Both the position numbers and the translations under genes were made by a program. 9,612 bases of DNA from Acidimangrovimonas sp. (GTDB taxonomy: Bacteria; Pseudomonadota; Alphaproteobacteria; Rhodobacterales; Rhodobacteraceae), in assembly GCA_030147905.1 (NCBI GenBank), contig JASBUM010000505.1, forward strand, positions 1-9,612, given 5' to 3'. Of this stretch, positions 1 to 6,907 are shown piece by piece. How positions within the stretch are numbered: position 1 is the stretch's first letter; each line of letters opens with the position of its first letter. Below the pieces are notes generated by a model, which was not told where the DNA came from, searched no databases, and saw nothing but the letters and a program-made list of their open reading frames with translations.

Positions 1-19
1 TCTCTTCGCCGTTCCGCAT
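1..19 (-). CDS. 5' end of an unidentified gene, cut by the window edge
   Basis: Only the first six codons are inside the window, beginning M-R-N-G-E. The call rests on a GGAGG sequence on the minus strand (plus-strand 28-32), 8 bases before an ATG at 19, which is a textbook ribosome site, and on the same orientation as ribE and the small gene upstream of it. An ATG at 34 in another frame has no comparable ribosome site. In many alphaproteobacteria the gene after ribE is ribB/ribBA (3,4-dihydroxy-2-butanone 4-phosphate synthase), so that is a reasonable guess. It rests on position alone, because six residues cannot identify a protein. Confidence 0.35.
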
Positions 20-76
20 CACCTGGCCCTCCATCGGCCTGCGCTTAGCGCATAGGCGCGCCCTTGACCAGAGCCG

Positions 77-141
77 CCCCCTCTTTCGGGACCGAAATAC
101 CGCGGGGGAGGCGCCCGCCGGGCGCCGGGGGCAGCGCCCCC
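77..141 (-). repeat. Triple-hairpin intergenic element, Rhodobacterales type; possible terminator
   Basis: Three inverted repeats stand back to back. On the plus strand, CCCCC (77-81) pairs with GGGGG (104-108) around an inner TTTCGG (84-89)/CCGAAA (92-97). GGCGCCC (110-116) pairs with GGGCGCC (120-126) across 3 bases. GGGGGC (127-132) pairs with GCCCCC (136-141) across AGC. Read on the minus strand the order is GGGGGCGCTGCCCCC, a GC hairpin, then CCCCCGCGGTATTTCGG. I recall a similar order, a GGGGGCnCTGCCCCC hairpin followed by CCCCCGnGGTATTT, after genes in Rhodobacterales genomes; this is from memory. It lies 132 bases after the stop of the small gene at 273-836. It has no run of T, so if it ends transcription it is not a classic intrinsic terminator. 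Confidence 0.6.
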
Positions 142-272
142 TGCCCGGCCTTCCGCCCGCGATCTGCGCCCGCCATTCGCGGCGCCGGACCCGTCACGGC
201 CCCAGCTTTCCCCGCGAACCCGCGCCCGCGCTCGGGCTCTCCCCCGGCGAAGGGTCGCGGACGGTGCCGCAG

Positions 273-836
273 TCAGACGGTCGCGAAATACCGCTCGGCC
301 GCGACATAGCCGGCCAGACCGCCCGCGGCACACCATTCCGCCTCCAGCCGGTGGTCGCCCACCAACACCACCCGGTCGCCGGGCAAACGCCCCGGATCGA
401 GCGCGGCACGCAACGCCACCCGCTGCGCGCGAAACGACGCCAGCAGCGCGGGCGCCGCATGGGCGGCATCGAGCCGCCCGACAACCTGCGCCAGCGTCTC
501 GGGGCGAAGCGGCGCCTGGGCAAGCCCGATCACCGCAGCCCCCTCGATCGCCTCCAGCCGTGCGCGGCGTCCCGGGGGAAGGCGCGGCTCGCGGTCCAGA
601 ACCCGCAGGGCGTTGGACGAGAACAGCAATGCCACCACGTCATGACCCGAAGCCGCGCGCAGCGCCGCATAGCTGCGGTAATCAAGCCCGAGCTCTCGCG
701 CGCGCCGCACCCGGTTGCGCAGCACCTCGATCGGCAGATGCGGCAACAGATCCGCCCGCGCGCGCCGCCAGCAATGGCGCCGCCAGCCCCGGCCCGGATC
801 CCCGCCCGAGCCGCTGTTGTGACCGATCCCGCTCAT
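273..836 (-). CDS. Conserved small protein of unknown function with GIGHN N-terminus, downstream of ribE
   Basis: A 187-residue soluble protein with no signal peptide or membrane segment. It opens with MSGIGHNSG, a 'GIGHN' start seen on various alphaproteobacterial proteins of unknown role. A Trp/Arg-rich stretch follows (residues 18-27, GWRRHCWRRA), then LLPHLPIEVLRNRVRRA (30-46), ELGLDYRSYAALRAASG (48-64) and FSSNALRVL (72-80). I recall this middle part as the conserved core of a family found beside riboflavin genes in Rhodobacteraceae. The rest is Ala/Leu/Arg-rich and probably helical. Its ATG overlaps the ribE stop codon (ATGA, 833-836) and has only a weak ribosome site of its own, so translation is probably coupled to ribE. 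No enzyme motif is visible and no function is assigned. The reading frame and the overlap make it a real gene. Confidence 0.85.
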   Translation of the reverse strand: MSGIGHNSGSGGDPGRGWRRHCWRRARADLLPHLPIEVLRNRVRRARELGLDYRSYAALRAASGHDVVALLFSSNALRVLDREPRLPPGRRARLEAIEGAAVIGLAQAPLRPETLAQVVGRLDAAHAAPALLASFRAQRVALRAALDPGRLPGDRVVLVGDHRLEAEWCAAGGLAGYVAAERYFATV

Positions 837-1501
837 GCCGTGGGATCACCCGGCGCCGGCATCTCCGCCGGCGCCTCCGCCGCCCATTCGCGCAACCGCG
901 CGACGTAGCGCGCCAGCGTGTCGATCTCGAGATTGACCGCGTCCCCGACTGCCGCCGTGCCCCAGGTGGTGACCTGACGGGTATGCGGGATCAGGTTGAT
1001 GCCGAAGATGCGGCCCTCGACCGAATTGACCGTCAGCGATGTCCCGTTCAGTGCCACCGACCCCTTGGGGGCGATGAACCCGGCCAGTGCCTCGGGCGCG
1101 GCAAGCGTCACCCGCAGGCTGTCGCCCTCGGGCTCTATCGCGCGGATCACCGCAACCCCGTCGACATGGCCCGACACGATATGCCCGCCCAGCTCGTCGC
1201 CCACGCGCAGCGCCCTTTCGAGATTGAGCCGCCGCCCCGCCGCCCAGGCGTTGCGGCCGATCGTGGTCTTCTCGACCGTCTCCGCCGAGACATCGACCGC
1301 GAACCAGTGGCGCCCGTCCTGCGAATCCGCGGCCGCCTCGGTGCCGGTCTCGACCACCGTCAGGCAGACCCCGTCGCATGCGATCGAAGCCCCGAGCGCA
1401 ATGGTCTCGGGCCGGTAGCGCGTGGCGATGCGCAGGCGCCGGTCGCCGCGCTGCTCGGCGGCGACGACCTCGCCCACATCGGTGACTATCCCCGTGAACA
1501 T
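833..1501 (-). CDS. ribE: Riboflavin synthase, alpha subunit
   Basis: Converts two molecules of 6,7-dimethyl-8-ribityllumazine into riboflavin and 5-amino-6-ribitylaminouracil, the last step of riboflavin synthesis in the cytosol. The protein has 222 residues, near the usual ~210-220. It shows the tandem lumazine-binding barrels: MFTGIVTDVGEV at the N-terminus, ACDGVCLTVV (41-50) and SAETVEKTTIG (72-82) in barrel 1; HIVSGHVDGV (107-116), LNGTSLTVNSV (151-161), INLIPHTRQVTTW (168-180) and LEIDTLARYV (191-200) in barrel 2. The reading frame stays open upstream to an ATG at 1690, but the ATG at 1501 is chosen because MFTGI is the invariant family start and an AAAGGA site lies just upstream. It overlaps the next gene by 4 bases. 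No FMN riboswitch signature is visible upstream. Some databases call this gene ribC. Confidence 0.97.
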   Translation of the reverse strand: MFTGIVTDVGEVVAAEQRGDRRLRIATRYRPETIALGASIACDGVCLTVVETGTEAAADSQDGRHWFAVDVSAETVEKTTIGRNAWAAGRRLNLERALRVGDELGGHIVSGHVDGVAVIRAIEPEGDSLRVTLAAPEALAGFIAPKGSVALNGTSLTVNSVEGRIFGINLIPHTRQVTTWGTAAVGDAVNLEIDTLARYVARLREWAAEAPAEMPAPGDPTA

Positions 1502-1681
1502 GGCATTTCCTTTCTCCCGGCCGCGGCCGCGGCCCTCGATCCAACCAACGGCTCCGCCATGCGGATCCCGCCCCTTCGCGCACCGTCCACCCGCCATGGA
1601 AGGACAGCGCTCGCGGTGTCGCACGCGGCGCGATCGCCCGCGGCAAGCCGTCTGCCGGCAGGCCGCCCGGCATGCGAAGGC

Positions 1682-1707
1682 CCGTGCCACCCGTCCGTGC
1701 CACCCGT
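1682..1707. repeat. Perfect 13-bp tandem duplication
   Basis: CCGTGCCACCCGT occurs twice with no spacer (1682-1694 and 1695-1707). It lies 181 bases upstream of the ribE start. Too short to name; it could be a replication-slippage product or a doubled protein site. Confidence 0.85.
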
Positions 1708-1815
1708 CGGCGGTGCCCGCTCAGGCGCGGCCAGCTTCCGACCTAATCCGCCGACATCCGCCGCGCAAGTCCCGCGCGCGAAGCGGCCGCGCGCCGCACG
1801 ACGGCGCGTTGCACA

Positions 1816-1880
1816 CCCCGCCCCCGCCCCCGCGCCCGCCCCGCCCTCGCCCCGTCCCGCTCTCGCCCCGGTCTCGCCCC
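1816..1880 (-). other. G-quadruplex-forming tract upstream of ribE (G-rich on the minus strand)
   Basis: Ten runs of three to five C on the plus strand (1816-1819, 1821-1825, 1827-1831, 1835-1837, 1839-1842, 1844-1846, 1850-1853, 1856-1858, 1866-1869, 1877-1880) are split by gaps of 1 to 7 bases. The minus strand therefore meets the usual G-quadruplex pattern several times over. If ribE is transcribed from beyond this point, its leader RNA would carry the motif about 315-380 bases before the start codon. Formation in the cell is inferred, not shown. Confidence 0.55.
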
Positions 1881-2056
1881 GACACGCCCGCGCGGCGCCG
1901 ACCCCAGACTCCGATGGTGCGACAGTGCCCGGAAGGGCCGGCAGCGGGTGCTCGGGCACCGGCGCCGGAGCGGCCATGCAAGCAGCCCGCTTGCCGCAAC
2001 CGCGCGGGGATCGCTATGTTCGGGCCGCGAATCCGCCATATTGCTGCCCGGCATGT

Positions 2057-2083
2057 TTGCCAGCATCTTTTGCAAGCTTTAAC
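2057..2083 (+). promoter_or_regulatory. Weak candidate promoter for kpsS
   Basis: TTGCCA (2057-2062) matches the -35 consensus at five of six bases. TTTAAC (2078-2083) matches the -10 at four of six, but the spacer is only 15 bases. A 17-base spacer gives TAACCA, a poorer -10. The local fall in GC content supports a promoter somewhere in 2035-2100, and a start near 2090 would favour the TTG start codon at 2129 for kpsS. The exact hexamers are uncertain. Confidence 0.25.
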
Positions 2084-2128
2084 CAAATGCAGCCAGATTG
2101 GGTGCCGACACGGCGGAGGCCGGAAGGA

Positions 2129-3448
2129 TTGGAACGCACCAGGACAGCCCCGTCAAAGCCCGCGCCCCCACCGGCGGGGCGGCGTTTCCTGTTCCTGCAG
2201 GGACCGCACGGGCCCTTCTTCCAGCGCCTTGGAACGATCCTGCGCGCCGCCGGCGCCGAGGTCTGGCGGGTGGGGTTCAACCAGGGCGACCGCGTCTTCT
2301 GGCGTCACCGCCCGAGCTACATCGCCTATCGCGGCAGGCCCGCGGACTGGCCCGAAACCTGCGCACGGCTGATCGCGGATCACGCGATCACCGATCTCGT
2401 GCTTTATGGTGACACCCGGCAGATCCACGCCGAGGCGATCGCCGAGGCCAAACGCGCGGGCGTCACCGTCCATGTCTTCGAGGAAGGCTATCTGCGCCCC
2501 TACTGGATCAGCTACGAGCGCGGCGGCGCCAACGGCAATTCGCGGCTCATGCAGCTGAGCCTGCGGGAAATGCAGACGGCGCTGGCGCAACTCGACATGA
2601 CCCAGCCCGACGCGCCGGCACGCTGGGGCGACATGCGTCACCACATCTTCTACGGCGCGCTCTATCATTACTTCGTCATGACCCGGCGCCGCGCCTATCG
2701 GCATTACCGTCCGCACCGGGCGATCTCGGTGGGGCGCGAATTCCGGCTGCATCTGCTGCGGCTGCTGCTCTTGCCACTGCATGTCGCGGAACGCGTCATC
2801 GCCACCCGCCGGATCCGCAACGGCGGCTTCCCCTATCACCTGGCACTGCTGCAACTGGAACATGACGCAAGCTTCCAGATCCACAGCCCGTTCCGCAGCA
2901 TGACCGAATTCATCGCGCTGTGCATCGAGGGCTTCGCCGCCGGCGCCCCACGCCACCACCATCTTGTCTTCAAGGCCCATCCGCTGGAAGACGGTCGCGT
3001 TCCGGTCAAGGCCGAGATCCGCCGGCTGGCACGCGCCAACGGGGTGGCGGCGCGGGTCCATTTCGTCCGTGGCGGCAAGCTTGCGGCACTCCTCGATCAT
3101 GCGCGCAGCGCGGTCACGGTGAATTCGACCTCGGCGCAGCAGGTGCTCTGGCGGGGTCTTCCGCTGCGCGTCTTCGGCGATGCCGTCTTTGCCAAACCCG
3201 AATTCGTCTCGAACCAGCCGCTGGCCGAATTCTTCGGCGATCCAAGCCGCCCCGACGGCCGCGCCTATCGCGATTACCGGCACTATCTGCTTGAAACCTC
3301 GCAGATTCCGGGCGGTTTCTACTCGGCCCGAGGGCGCCGTGTCCTGTTGCGTCAGGTGGTCGACATGATCCTTGCCCCCGACGACCCCTACGACACGTTG
3401 CGCAGTGGCAAAGCGGCACCACGGCAACAGTTGCGCGCCGTGGGCTGA
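2129..3448 (+). CDS. kpsS: Capsule polysaccharide beta-Kdo transferase KpsS (LipB family)
   Basis: In ABC-transporter-dependent capsule systems KpsS adds the first beta-Kdo, from CMP-Kdo, to lyso-phosphatidylglycerol at the inner face of the inner membrane; KpsC then extends the linker. The 439-residue protein has FLFLQGPHGPFF (20-31), VFEEGYLRPYW (116-126), a Kdo-transferase-type KAHPLEDGR (281-289) and TVNSTSAQQVLWRGLPLRV (330-348), all typical of the capsule-synthesis (PF05159) group. I chose the TTG at 2129 because GGAGG stands 9 bases before it; an in-frame ATG at 2087 (453 residues) and GTG at 2102 have no ribosome site. E. coli KpsS is about 390-400 residues, so the Pro-rich first ~18 residues are extra or the start may be later still. 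First gene of the cassette, 89 bases before the export gene. The family call is firm; the start is not. Confidence 0.9.
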   Translation: MERTRTAPSKPAPPPAGRRFLFLQGPHGPFFQRLGTILRAAGAEVWRVGFNQGDRVFWRHRPSYIAYRGRPADWPETCARLIADHAITDLVLYGDTRQIHAEAIAEAKRAGVTVHVFEEGYLRPYWISYERGGANGNSRLMQLSLREMQTALAQLDMTQPDAPARWGDMRHHIFYGALYHYFVMTRRRAYRHYRPHRAISVGREFRLHLLRLLLLPLHVAERVIATRRIRNGGFPYHLALLQLEHDASFQIHSPFRSMTEFIALCIEGFAAGAPRHHHLVFKAHPLEDGRVPVKAEIRRLARANGVAARVHFVRGGKLAALLDHARSAVTVNSTSAQQVLWRGLPLRVFGDAVFAKPEFVSNQPLAEFFGDPSRPDGRAYRDYRHYLLETSQIPGGFYSARGRRVLLRQVVDMILAPDDPYDTLRSGKAAPRQQLRAVG

Positions 3449-3481
3449 ACCGGACACGGAAAGCTGGCCTTTTATGCCGCC

Positions 3482-3501
3482 TTTTTGTAGCTTTACAAAA
3501 A
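3482..3501. promoter_or_regulatory. AT-rich inverted repeat between kpsS and the export gene
   Basis: TTTTTGTA (3482-3489) and TACAAAAA (3494-3501) form a perfect 8-bp inverted repeat around a 4-base loop, within a strikingly AT-rich stretch (about 3470-3510) in GC-rich surroundings. TTTACA (3492-3497) resembles a -35 box but has no clear -10 partner. It could be an operator, part of an internal promoter or a target of an AT-binding silencer. It is unlikely to be a strong terminator because the stem is all A/T except one G-C pair. Confidence 0.35.
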
Positions 3502-3537
3502 AAACTTGAGGCAGTTTCCAGACAAGGAGCTTGCGCA

Positions 3538-4701
3538 GTGAGATTTTCCACCCCGAGAAGGGCCCGAACCGTGGCCCTGTTTCTTCTCGTGGCGCTGGTC
3601 GCAGCCTGCGGCATTCCGCGCTCTGGCCCCAACAAGAGCGAGATCTTCGCCGGTTCGGTTCAGCGCAAGGGCGATGCCTTCATCGTCCAGGTCAACGAAC
3701 GCGTCACCCGCGCCACCTCGGTCGTTCCTGCGCTCGGGTTTTCGCGATCCTTCATAAACGCGCCGGAAATCGGGTCCGACACCATCCACGCGGGCGACAA
3801 GCTGGCGATCTCGGTCTACGAGAACGTGCAGAACCCGCTGCTGGGCGTGCCGGGCCAGAAGGCCACGGTGCTCAATGACGTCGAGGTCGACGGCCAGGGC
3901 TTCATCTACGTGCCCTATGCCGGGCGGATCCGCGCCGCCGGCCGTTCGGTCGAGGCGCTCCGCGAGACGGTGACGCGCAAGCTCGCCAGCCAGACGCCCG
4001 ACCCGCAGGTCTCGATCAGCCGGGTGCCGGGCGACGGAGCATCGGTCACCGTCGAGGGCGCGGTCGCGGCGCAGGGGGTCTACCCGATCACCCGGCCGAC
4101 GCGCACGCTGGCCTCGATGATCGCCCGCGCCGGCGGCGTCGCCATTCCGGCCGAATCCGCCCTTGTCCAGGTGACCCGCGGGCGGCGGACGGAAAAGATC
4201 TGGCTGACCGATCTCTATGCCAATCCCAGCCTCGACATAGCGCTGCGCAACAACGACCGGGTCTATGTCGAACGTGATCAGCGCTATTTCACCGCGCTCG
4301 GCGCCACCGGCACCCAAAGCCGCGTTCCCTTCTCCACCCAGACGCTTTCCGCGCTGGAGGCGATCGCGCAGGTCGGCGGGCTCAATACCGCGCTGGCCGA
4401 TCCGACCGGGATCTTCGTCTTCCGCAACGATCCTGCGGCGATTGCAAACGCCGTGCTGGGGAGGCAAGATCTGCAGGGACCGCAGCGGATGATCTACGTG
4501 CTCAACCTGACCGCGCCCAACGGCATGTTCAACGCGCGAGACTTCATGATCCGCGACGGCGATACCGTCTATGTCACCGAGGCGCCCTTCGTCCAATGGC
4601 AAAAGACCCTGTCCCTGATCACCGGCACCTTCGCCAGCGCCAATACGCTGACGACCGCGACCACGGGCAATACGCTGGGTACCACGCTGCAGGGCAAGTG
4701 A
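3538..4701 (+). CDS. Outer-membrane capsule polysaccharide export lipoprotein (BexD/CtrA/KpsD/Wza family)
   Basis: Forms the outer-membrane and periplasmic channel through which capsule polymer leaves the cell. The 387-residue product starts with a lipoprotein signal: basic RRAR, a hydrophobic stretch (12-22) and lipobox VAAC with Cys24. A polysaccharide-export domain spans about 82-163 (IHAGDKLAISVYENV, GFIYVPYAGRI, DPQVSISRV). Two SLBB-like repeats follow (about 168-225, with VEGAVAAQGVYPI; about 263-345, with LEAIAQVGGLNTALADPTG). The C-terminal segment (346-372, Thr/Ala-rich with aromatic residues) fits the membrane-spanning part. The length matches BexD/CtrA (~390) better than E. coli KpsD (~560). 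The start is a GTG with AAGGAG 8 bases upstream. The stop codon shares one base with the kpsC ATG (TGATG), so the two are probably translationally coupled. Very likely an operon with kpsS and kpsC. Confidence 0.93.
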   Translation: MRFSTPRRARTVALFLLVALVAACGIPRSGPNKSEIFAGSVQRKGDAFIVQVNERVTRATSVVPALGFSRSFINAPEIGSDTIHAGDKLAISVYENVQNPLLGVPGQKATVLNDVEVDGQGFIYVPYAGRIRAAGRSVEALRETVTRKLASQTPDPQVSISRVPGDGASVTVEGAVAAQGVYPITRPTRTLASMIARAGGVAIPAESALVQVTRGRRTEKIWLTDLYANPSLDIALRNNDRVYVERDQRYFTALGATGTQSRVPFSTQTLSALEAIAQVGGLNTALADPTGIFVFRNDPAAIANAVLGRQDLQGPQRMIYVLNLTAPNGMFNARDFMIRDGDTVYVTEAPFVQWQKTLSLITGTFASANTLTTATTGNTLGTTLQGK

Positions 4702-6779
4702 TGGCCCACGGGTCCGTCGAGACCAGCCAGGCCGCCGGCGGAGCCATCCGCCGGCGGCTTTACTGTTACAGCGGCGGCCTGCTGCGGCGCGGGCGGGTCC
4801 GGAGCATCCTGGAGCTGGCAGGCTACGAGACGGCCTTCGGCCTGCCGCCCGAGGGCGCGGCCGTCGGCGTCTGGGGCCACGGCCCGCGCGCGGCGCGCGG
4901 CGAATGGGTTGCGGCCCGGCGCGGGGCGCGGCTGGTGCGCATCGAGGACGCGTTCATCCGCTCGATCCGGCCCGGGCGGCTGGGCGATCCGCCGCTGGGG
5001 CTGGTGATCGACGAGGAGGGGATGCATTACGACCCCGCGCGTCCCGGCCGCCTGGTCCGTCTTCTGGCCGAGGATCCGCTCGACGATCATGCCCTGCTCA
5101 GCCGTGCCCGCGAGGCGATGGCGCGGCTGGTCGCCGCCGATCTGTCGAAATACAACATCCACGATCCGCAGATCGCCCCGCCCGCGCCCGGCTACGTGCT
5201 GGTGATCGATCAGCTCGCAGGCGACGCCTCGGTGCGGATGGGCGGCATGCGGCCCGCGCGTTTCGCCGACATGCTGGCCGCCGCGCGCGACGAGAACCCC
5301 GGCGCGCGCATCGTCATCAAGACCCATCCGGAAACCGCACGCGGCCTGCGTGCGGGCCATTTCGGCCCCGCCGATCTGGACGCGCGCACCGTCCTGCTGG
5401 ACGATCCCTTATCGCCCTGGCGGCTGCTGGAGGGGGCGGTCGCGGTCTATACCGTCTCTTCGCAGATGGGGTTCGAGGCGATCCTCGCCGGGCACCGTCC
5501 GCGCGTCTTCGGCCGCCCCTTCTATGCGGGCTGGGACCTGACAAGCGATGCCGAGCCAAGCCCGGGCCGCGGACGACGTCTGACGCGCGCGCAGCTTTTC
5601 ACCGCGACGATGCTGCTCTATCCGGTCTGGTACGATCCCTGCCGGGACCGCCTGTGCAGCTTCGAGCAGGCCCTCGACCAGATCGAGGCCGAGGCCCGCG
5701 TGTGGCGTGAGGATTCGCGCGGCCATGTCGCGCTGGGCATGCGATTGTGGAAGCGCGCGCCCCTTCAGCGGGCTTTCGGACGCTGGCGGCGGCTGCGTTT
5801 CGCCTCGGCCGCACCCGCGGCACTGGCCCGCGCCCGGCGCGAGGGCCGCGGCCTGCTGGTCTGGGCCGGGCACGAACCGCCGGCGCTGGCGCGAGAGGCG
5901 GCGCGCGACGGCATCCCGCTGCGCCGGGTCGAGGATGGTTTCCTGCGCTCGCGCGGGCTGGGGGCGGCGCTGGTTCCGGCGCTGTCGCTGGTGGCCGACG
6001 ATCTCGGGATCTACTACGATCCGCGGCACGAGAGCCGGCTCGAGCGTCTGATCGCCGCGCCACTGCCGCCCGGCGGGCGGGCCCGCGCCGAAAGGCTGAT
6101 CGACCGGCTCACGCGGGAGCGGCTTTCGAAATACAACCTCGGCCCCCGCGCCCTGCCCGAACTGCCCGAGGGCTTGCGCATTCTCGTCCCCGGCCAGGTC
6201 GAGGACGACGCCTCGATCACCCGCGGCGCGCGCGGGGTCACCACCAACCTCGGGCTGCTGCGCCGGGTACGCGCCGACAATCCGCATGCGGTGCTGATCT
6301 ACAAGCCCCACCCGGATGTCGAGGCCGGGCTGCGTCCGGGCGCCGTGCCCGAGAACGAGGCCCTGCGGCTGGCCGACCTGATCGCCCACCGCGCCGATCC
6401 GGCGGTGCTGATCGAGGCGGTGGACGAGGTCTGGACGATGACTTCGGGGCTCGGCTTCGAGGCGCTGCTGCGCGGGCGCAAGGTGACCTGCCTCGGCGCG
6501 CCCTTCTATGCCGGATGGGGCCTGACCGAAGATCTGGGCCTGATCCCCACGCGCCGCCGCGCCCGGCCCGATCTGGCGACGCTGGTCCATGCGGCATTGA
6601 TCGCCTATCCGCGCTATCGCGATCCGCAAAGCGGTCTGCCCTGCCCGCCCGAGGTGATCGTGGAACGTCTTGCCACCGGCAGCCTGCCGCGCGTCGGGCC
6701 GGTCAACCGCACGCTGGCCAAGGCGCAGGGCCTTCTGGCCGGTCAGGCGTGGCTCTGGCGCGGGCGTCGCAATCCTTGA
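4701..6779 (+). CDS. kpsC: Dual-module capsule beta-Kdo transferase KpsC (LipA family)
   Basis: Extends the poly-Kdo linker between lipid and capsule polymer. Work on E. coli-type KpsC shows its two modules adding alternating beta-2,4 (N-terminal) and beta-2,7 (C-terminal) Kdo. The protein has 692 residues, near the ~675 of E. coli, and an obvious internal duplication: IEDAFIRS (81-88)/VEDGFLRS (410-417), LSKYN (148-152)/(475-479), GDASVRMGG/DDASITRGA, IKTHPE (206-211)/YKPHPD (534-539), SSQMGFEA (253-260)/TSGLGFEA (581-588), PFYAGWDLT (273-281)/PFYAGWGLT (601-609). Both modules keep these motifs, so both are probably active. It is cytosolic, with no signal or membrane segment. The ATG overlaps the preceding stop by one base with a GCAGGG ribosome site, preferred over an in-frame ATG at 4596 that lies deep inside the export gene. 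The stop codon falls inside the first unit of a 15-bp repeat array. A terminator follows at 6864. Confidence 0.95.
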   Translation: MAHGSVETSQAAGGAIRRRLYCYSGGLLRRGRVRSILELAGYETAFGLPPEGAAVGVWGHGPRAARGEWVAARRGARLVRIEDAFIRSIRPGRLGDPPLGLVIDEEGMHYDPARPGRLVRLLAEDPLDDHALLSRAREAMARLVAADLSKYNIHDPQIAPPAPGYVLVIDQLAGDASVRMGGMRPARFADMLAAARDENPGARIVIKTHPETARGLRAGHFGPADLDARTVLLDDPLSPWRLLEGAVAVYTVSSQMGFEAILAGHRPRVFGRPFYAGWDLTSDAEPSPGRGRRLTRAQLFTATMLLYPVWYDPCRDRLCSFEQALDQIEAEARVWREDSRGHVALGMRLWKRAPLQRAFGRWRRLRFASAAPAALARARREGRGLLVWAGHEPPALAREAARDGIPLRRVEDGFLRSRGLGAALVPALSLVADDLGIYYDPRHESRLERLIAAPLPPGGRARAERLIDRLTRERLSKYNLGPRALPELPEGLRILVPGQVEDDASITRGARGVTTNLGLLRRVRADNPHAVLIYKPHPDVEAGLRPGAVPENEALRLADLIAHRADPAVLIEAVDEVWTMTSGLGFEALLRGRKVTCLGAPFYAGWGLTEDLGLIPTRRRARPDLATLVHAALIAYPRYRDPQSGLPCPPEVIVERLATGSLPRVGPVNRTLAKAQGLLAGQAWLWRGRRNP

Positions 6780-6819
6780 TGAGCCCGGCCTTGGTGAGCC
6801 CGGCCTTGGTGAGCCCGGC
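6775..6819. repeat. 15-bp tandem repeat, three units, across the kpsC stop codon
   Basis: Units CTTGATGAGCCCGGC (6775-6789), then CTTGGTGAGCCCGGC twice (6790-6804 and 6805-6819). The last two are identical and the first differs by one base. The kpsC stop (6777-6779) is in the first unit, where the A that completes TGA is G in the other two; a second in-frame TGA follows directly. The repeat therefore touches the end of the gene without altering the protein. Confidence 0.9.
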
Positions 6820-6863
6820 ACCGCGAGGGAGGCGGCCAGAGCGACCGTCCCTTGCCTGACAGT

Positions 6864-6895
6864 GCCCCGCGATCCGGCTTGCCGGACGGGGCTTT
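6864..6895 (+). terminator. Rho-independent-type terminator after kpsC
   Basis: GCCCCG (6864-6869), three unpaired bases, TCCGGC (6873-6878), TT, GCCGGA (6881-6886) and CGGGGC (6887-6892) make a 12-bp stem with one small bulge, followed by TTT. It stands 84 bases beyond the kpsC stop in the right orientation. The T run is short and the two-base loop is tight, so efficiency is uncertain, but the stem is the best hairpin in the region. Confidence 0.6.
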
Positions 6896-6907
6896 ACCAC
6901 AAGGACT

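Larger units (their letters stand above)
1502..2128. other. Long gene-free divergent region between ribE and kpsS
   Basis: These 627 bases separate the minus-strand ribE group from the plus-strand capsule genes. Open frames cross it on both strands, but they translate to Pro/Ala/Arg-rich low-complexity sequence with no recognisable domain. What can be seen is a C-rich tract (1816-1880), a 13-bp tandem duplication (1682-1707) and an AT-richer stretch (about 2035-2100) in otherwise very GC-rich DNA. Both outward promoters should lie here. I found no strong consensus promoter for ribE. Confidence 0.7.

Noticed and set aside
1502..1740. FMN riboswitch upstream of ribE
   Set aside because: A GCGAGCG-like stretch is present on the minus strand (about 1605-1615), but the other conserved blocks of the FMN element, such as ACCGGCGG and GTCCGGATG, are missing in the right order.
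2053..2082. Short leader peptide M-F-A-S-I-F-C-K-L before kpsS
   Set aside because: No ribosome site precedes it, and it would overlap the likely promoter.
560..2128. Very long upstream extension of the kpsS reading frame (open from 560)
   Set aside because: It runs antisense through ribE and then through Pro/Ala/Arg-rich low-complexity sequence; family similarity starts only at about 2180. It is a product of high GC with few stop codons.
2153..3457. 434-codon open frame on the minus strand opposite kpsS
   Set aside because: It shadows kpsS, whose plus-strand product has clear family motifs. The minus-strand product has none and no ribosome site.
3493..4602. 369-codon minus-strand frame opposite the export gene
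   Set aside because: The plus-strand frame has a lipoprotein signal and export domains; the minus-strand product is Arg/Asp-rich shadow sequence.
5409..6821. 470-codon minus-strand frame opposite kpsC
   Set aside because: A shadow of the KpsC C-terminal module; the duplicated motifs are on the plus strand.
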